Source of the DNA: Saprospiraceae bacterium
Lineage (GTDB): Bacteria; Bacteroidota; Bacteroidia; Chitinophagales; Saprospiraceae
Direction: 5' to 3'
DNA length: 64,000 nucleotides
Assembly (NCBI GenBank): GCA_028280415.1
Contig: JANQLV010000029.1
Location: forward strand, 62,001-126,000
In this document: positions 63,527-64,000 of the stretch, in pieces
Position numbering within the stretch: the first letter of the stretch is position 1
How the letters are laid out: every line of letters starts with the position of its first letter
Position numbers and translations under genes: made by a program
Notes under the pieces: generated by a model
What the model saw: the letters and a program-made list of their open reading frames with translations, nothing else
The model's database searches: none
Told to the model about the DNA's origin: nothing

Positions 63527-64000
63527 ATGAGCAATATATCGAAAATAAAGGTTATGGTACTCTTGTTGACTGCTATTTTCCTGGCCTGTAATATACCTCA
63601 GGAGGAAAAAAGAAAAACGCGAGAACAGCAAACTGAATTAAAGGCCCGGGAATTTTTTGATACGTTTTCAGATCGAACGGATTGGGAAAAGTTCTGCTCG
63701 TTTTATAGCGTAGATGTAGCGTTTGATGATATTATTCTCCAGATACATTTGGATAGCCTTTGGAAATTCAAGAGGTTTTACAAATGGGATGACGAAGTCA
63801 ATACGTTTAAGAAACTATCTCCGGATCAGAAACACCTGGTACTTGAGTCATTAGTTGTAAACGATAGTATAGCTGTCGGGCGGGGACATTTAAACCCCTT
63901 TTATTATAATGAAGTACTTATAAATACTGATTGGGGAATGGCATTCACTATCTGGTTGTATTTTGATGAAAATTTAAAAATTACCAAACAGCTTGATTGG
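63527..64000 (+). CDS. Lipoprotein, SnoaL-like, 3' end cut by window
   Basis: 158 codons open to the right edge. Lipoprotein signal: KVMVLLLTAIFLAC (lipobox FLAC). The mature part starts Glu/Lys rich, then looks like a SnoaL/NTF2-like fold (AREFFDTFSDRTDWEKFCSFY). It follows the helicase by 25 bases on the same strand and may be part of the same transcript. The C-terminus is missing. Confidence 0.65.
   Translation, partial: MSNISKIKVMVLLLTAIFLACNIPQEEKRKTREQQTELKAREFFDTFSDRTDWEKFCSFYSVDVAFDDIILQIHLDSLWKFKRFYKWDDEVNTFKKLSPDQKHLVLESLVVNDSIAVGRGHLNPFYYNEVLINTDWGMAFTIWLYFDENLKITKQLDW

Noticed and set aside
1-64000. CRISPR arrays and rRNA genes
   Set aside because: No regularly spaced repeats and no rRNA-like stretches were seen.

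Overview
The window looks like a Bacteroidota chromosome, probably of the Saprospiria/Lewinella type, with a mobile, plasmid-like region filling the left 29.8 kb. The evidence for Bacteroidota is: T9SS type A C-terminal sorting domains, LytS/LytTR regulators, an outer-membrane beta-barrel TonB-dependent receptor, DUF3078, a FISUMP domain, TAnnTTTG-type -7 promoter elements, and A-rich start regions without Shine-Dalgarno sequences in the chromosomal half.

Left region (1-29.8 kb). It opens with two overlapping oxidoreductase genes on the minus strand, the first cut by the window edge. A replication/maintenance block follows: an excisionase-like HTH protein, intact and broken KfrA-like HTH/coiled-coil proteins, a region full of CACA/TGTG palindromes, a plasmid-type winged-HTH replication protein, a Toprim primase, SSB and a DUF3768 protein. 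An IS4-family element sits between ssb and the DUF3768 gene. The conjugation block holds a MobF (TrwC-like) relaxase-helicase diverging from a VirD4-like coupling protein, with an oriT-sized gap between them. No mating-channel genes are visible, so the element appears mobilizable rather than self-transmissible, unless they lie left of the window. Cargo includes a FISUMP-PASTA-TonB_C membrane protein, coiled-coil proteins, very small membrane proteins and a short tyrosine recombinase. At the right edge lie a two-gene Hachiman-type defence system (HamA nuclease, HamB Ski2-like helicase) and a DUF1016/YhcG PD-(D/E)XK protein. The region stops at a tRNA-Gln(UUG) gene whose 3' end faces it.

Two elaborate cloverleaf-like inverted-repeat structures (7023-7138 upstream of ssb, and 22856-22990 upstream of the recombinase gene) are not explained by any gene and are the most unusual signals in the mobile region.

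Right region (29.9-64 kb). This is ordinary chromosome: hpt, an M28 peptidase, a sigma factor/small protein/MscS cluster, a DUF3078 protein, polA, lpxD, thioredoxin-like and dienelactone-hydrolase-like proteins, a large alpha/beta hydrolase, a Tricorn-type protease, two T9SS-secreted proteins, a LytS/LytTR two-component pair, a TonB-dependent receptor, and exonuclease III overlapping a SWIM-SNF2 helicase. A lipoprotein gene is cut by the right edge. A probable unannotated small RNA with its own promoter and terminator lies at about 34.14-34.26 kb.
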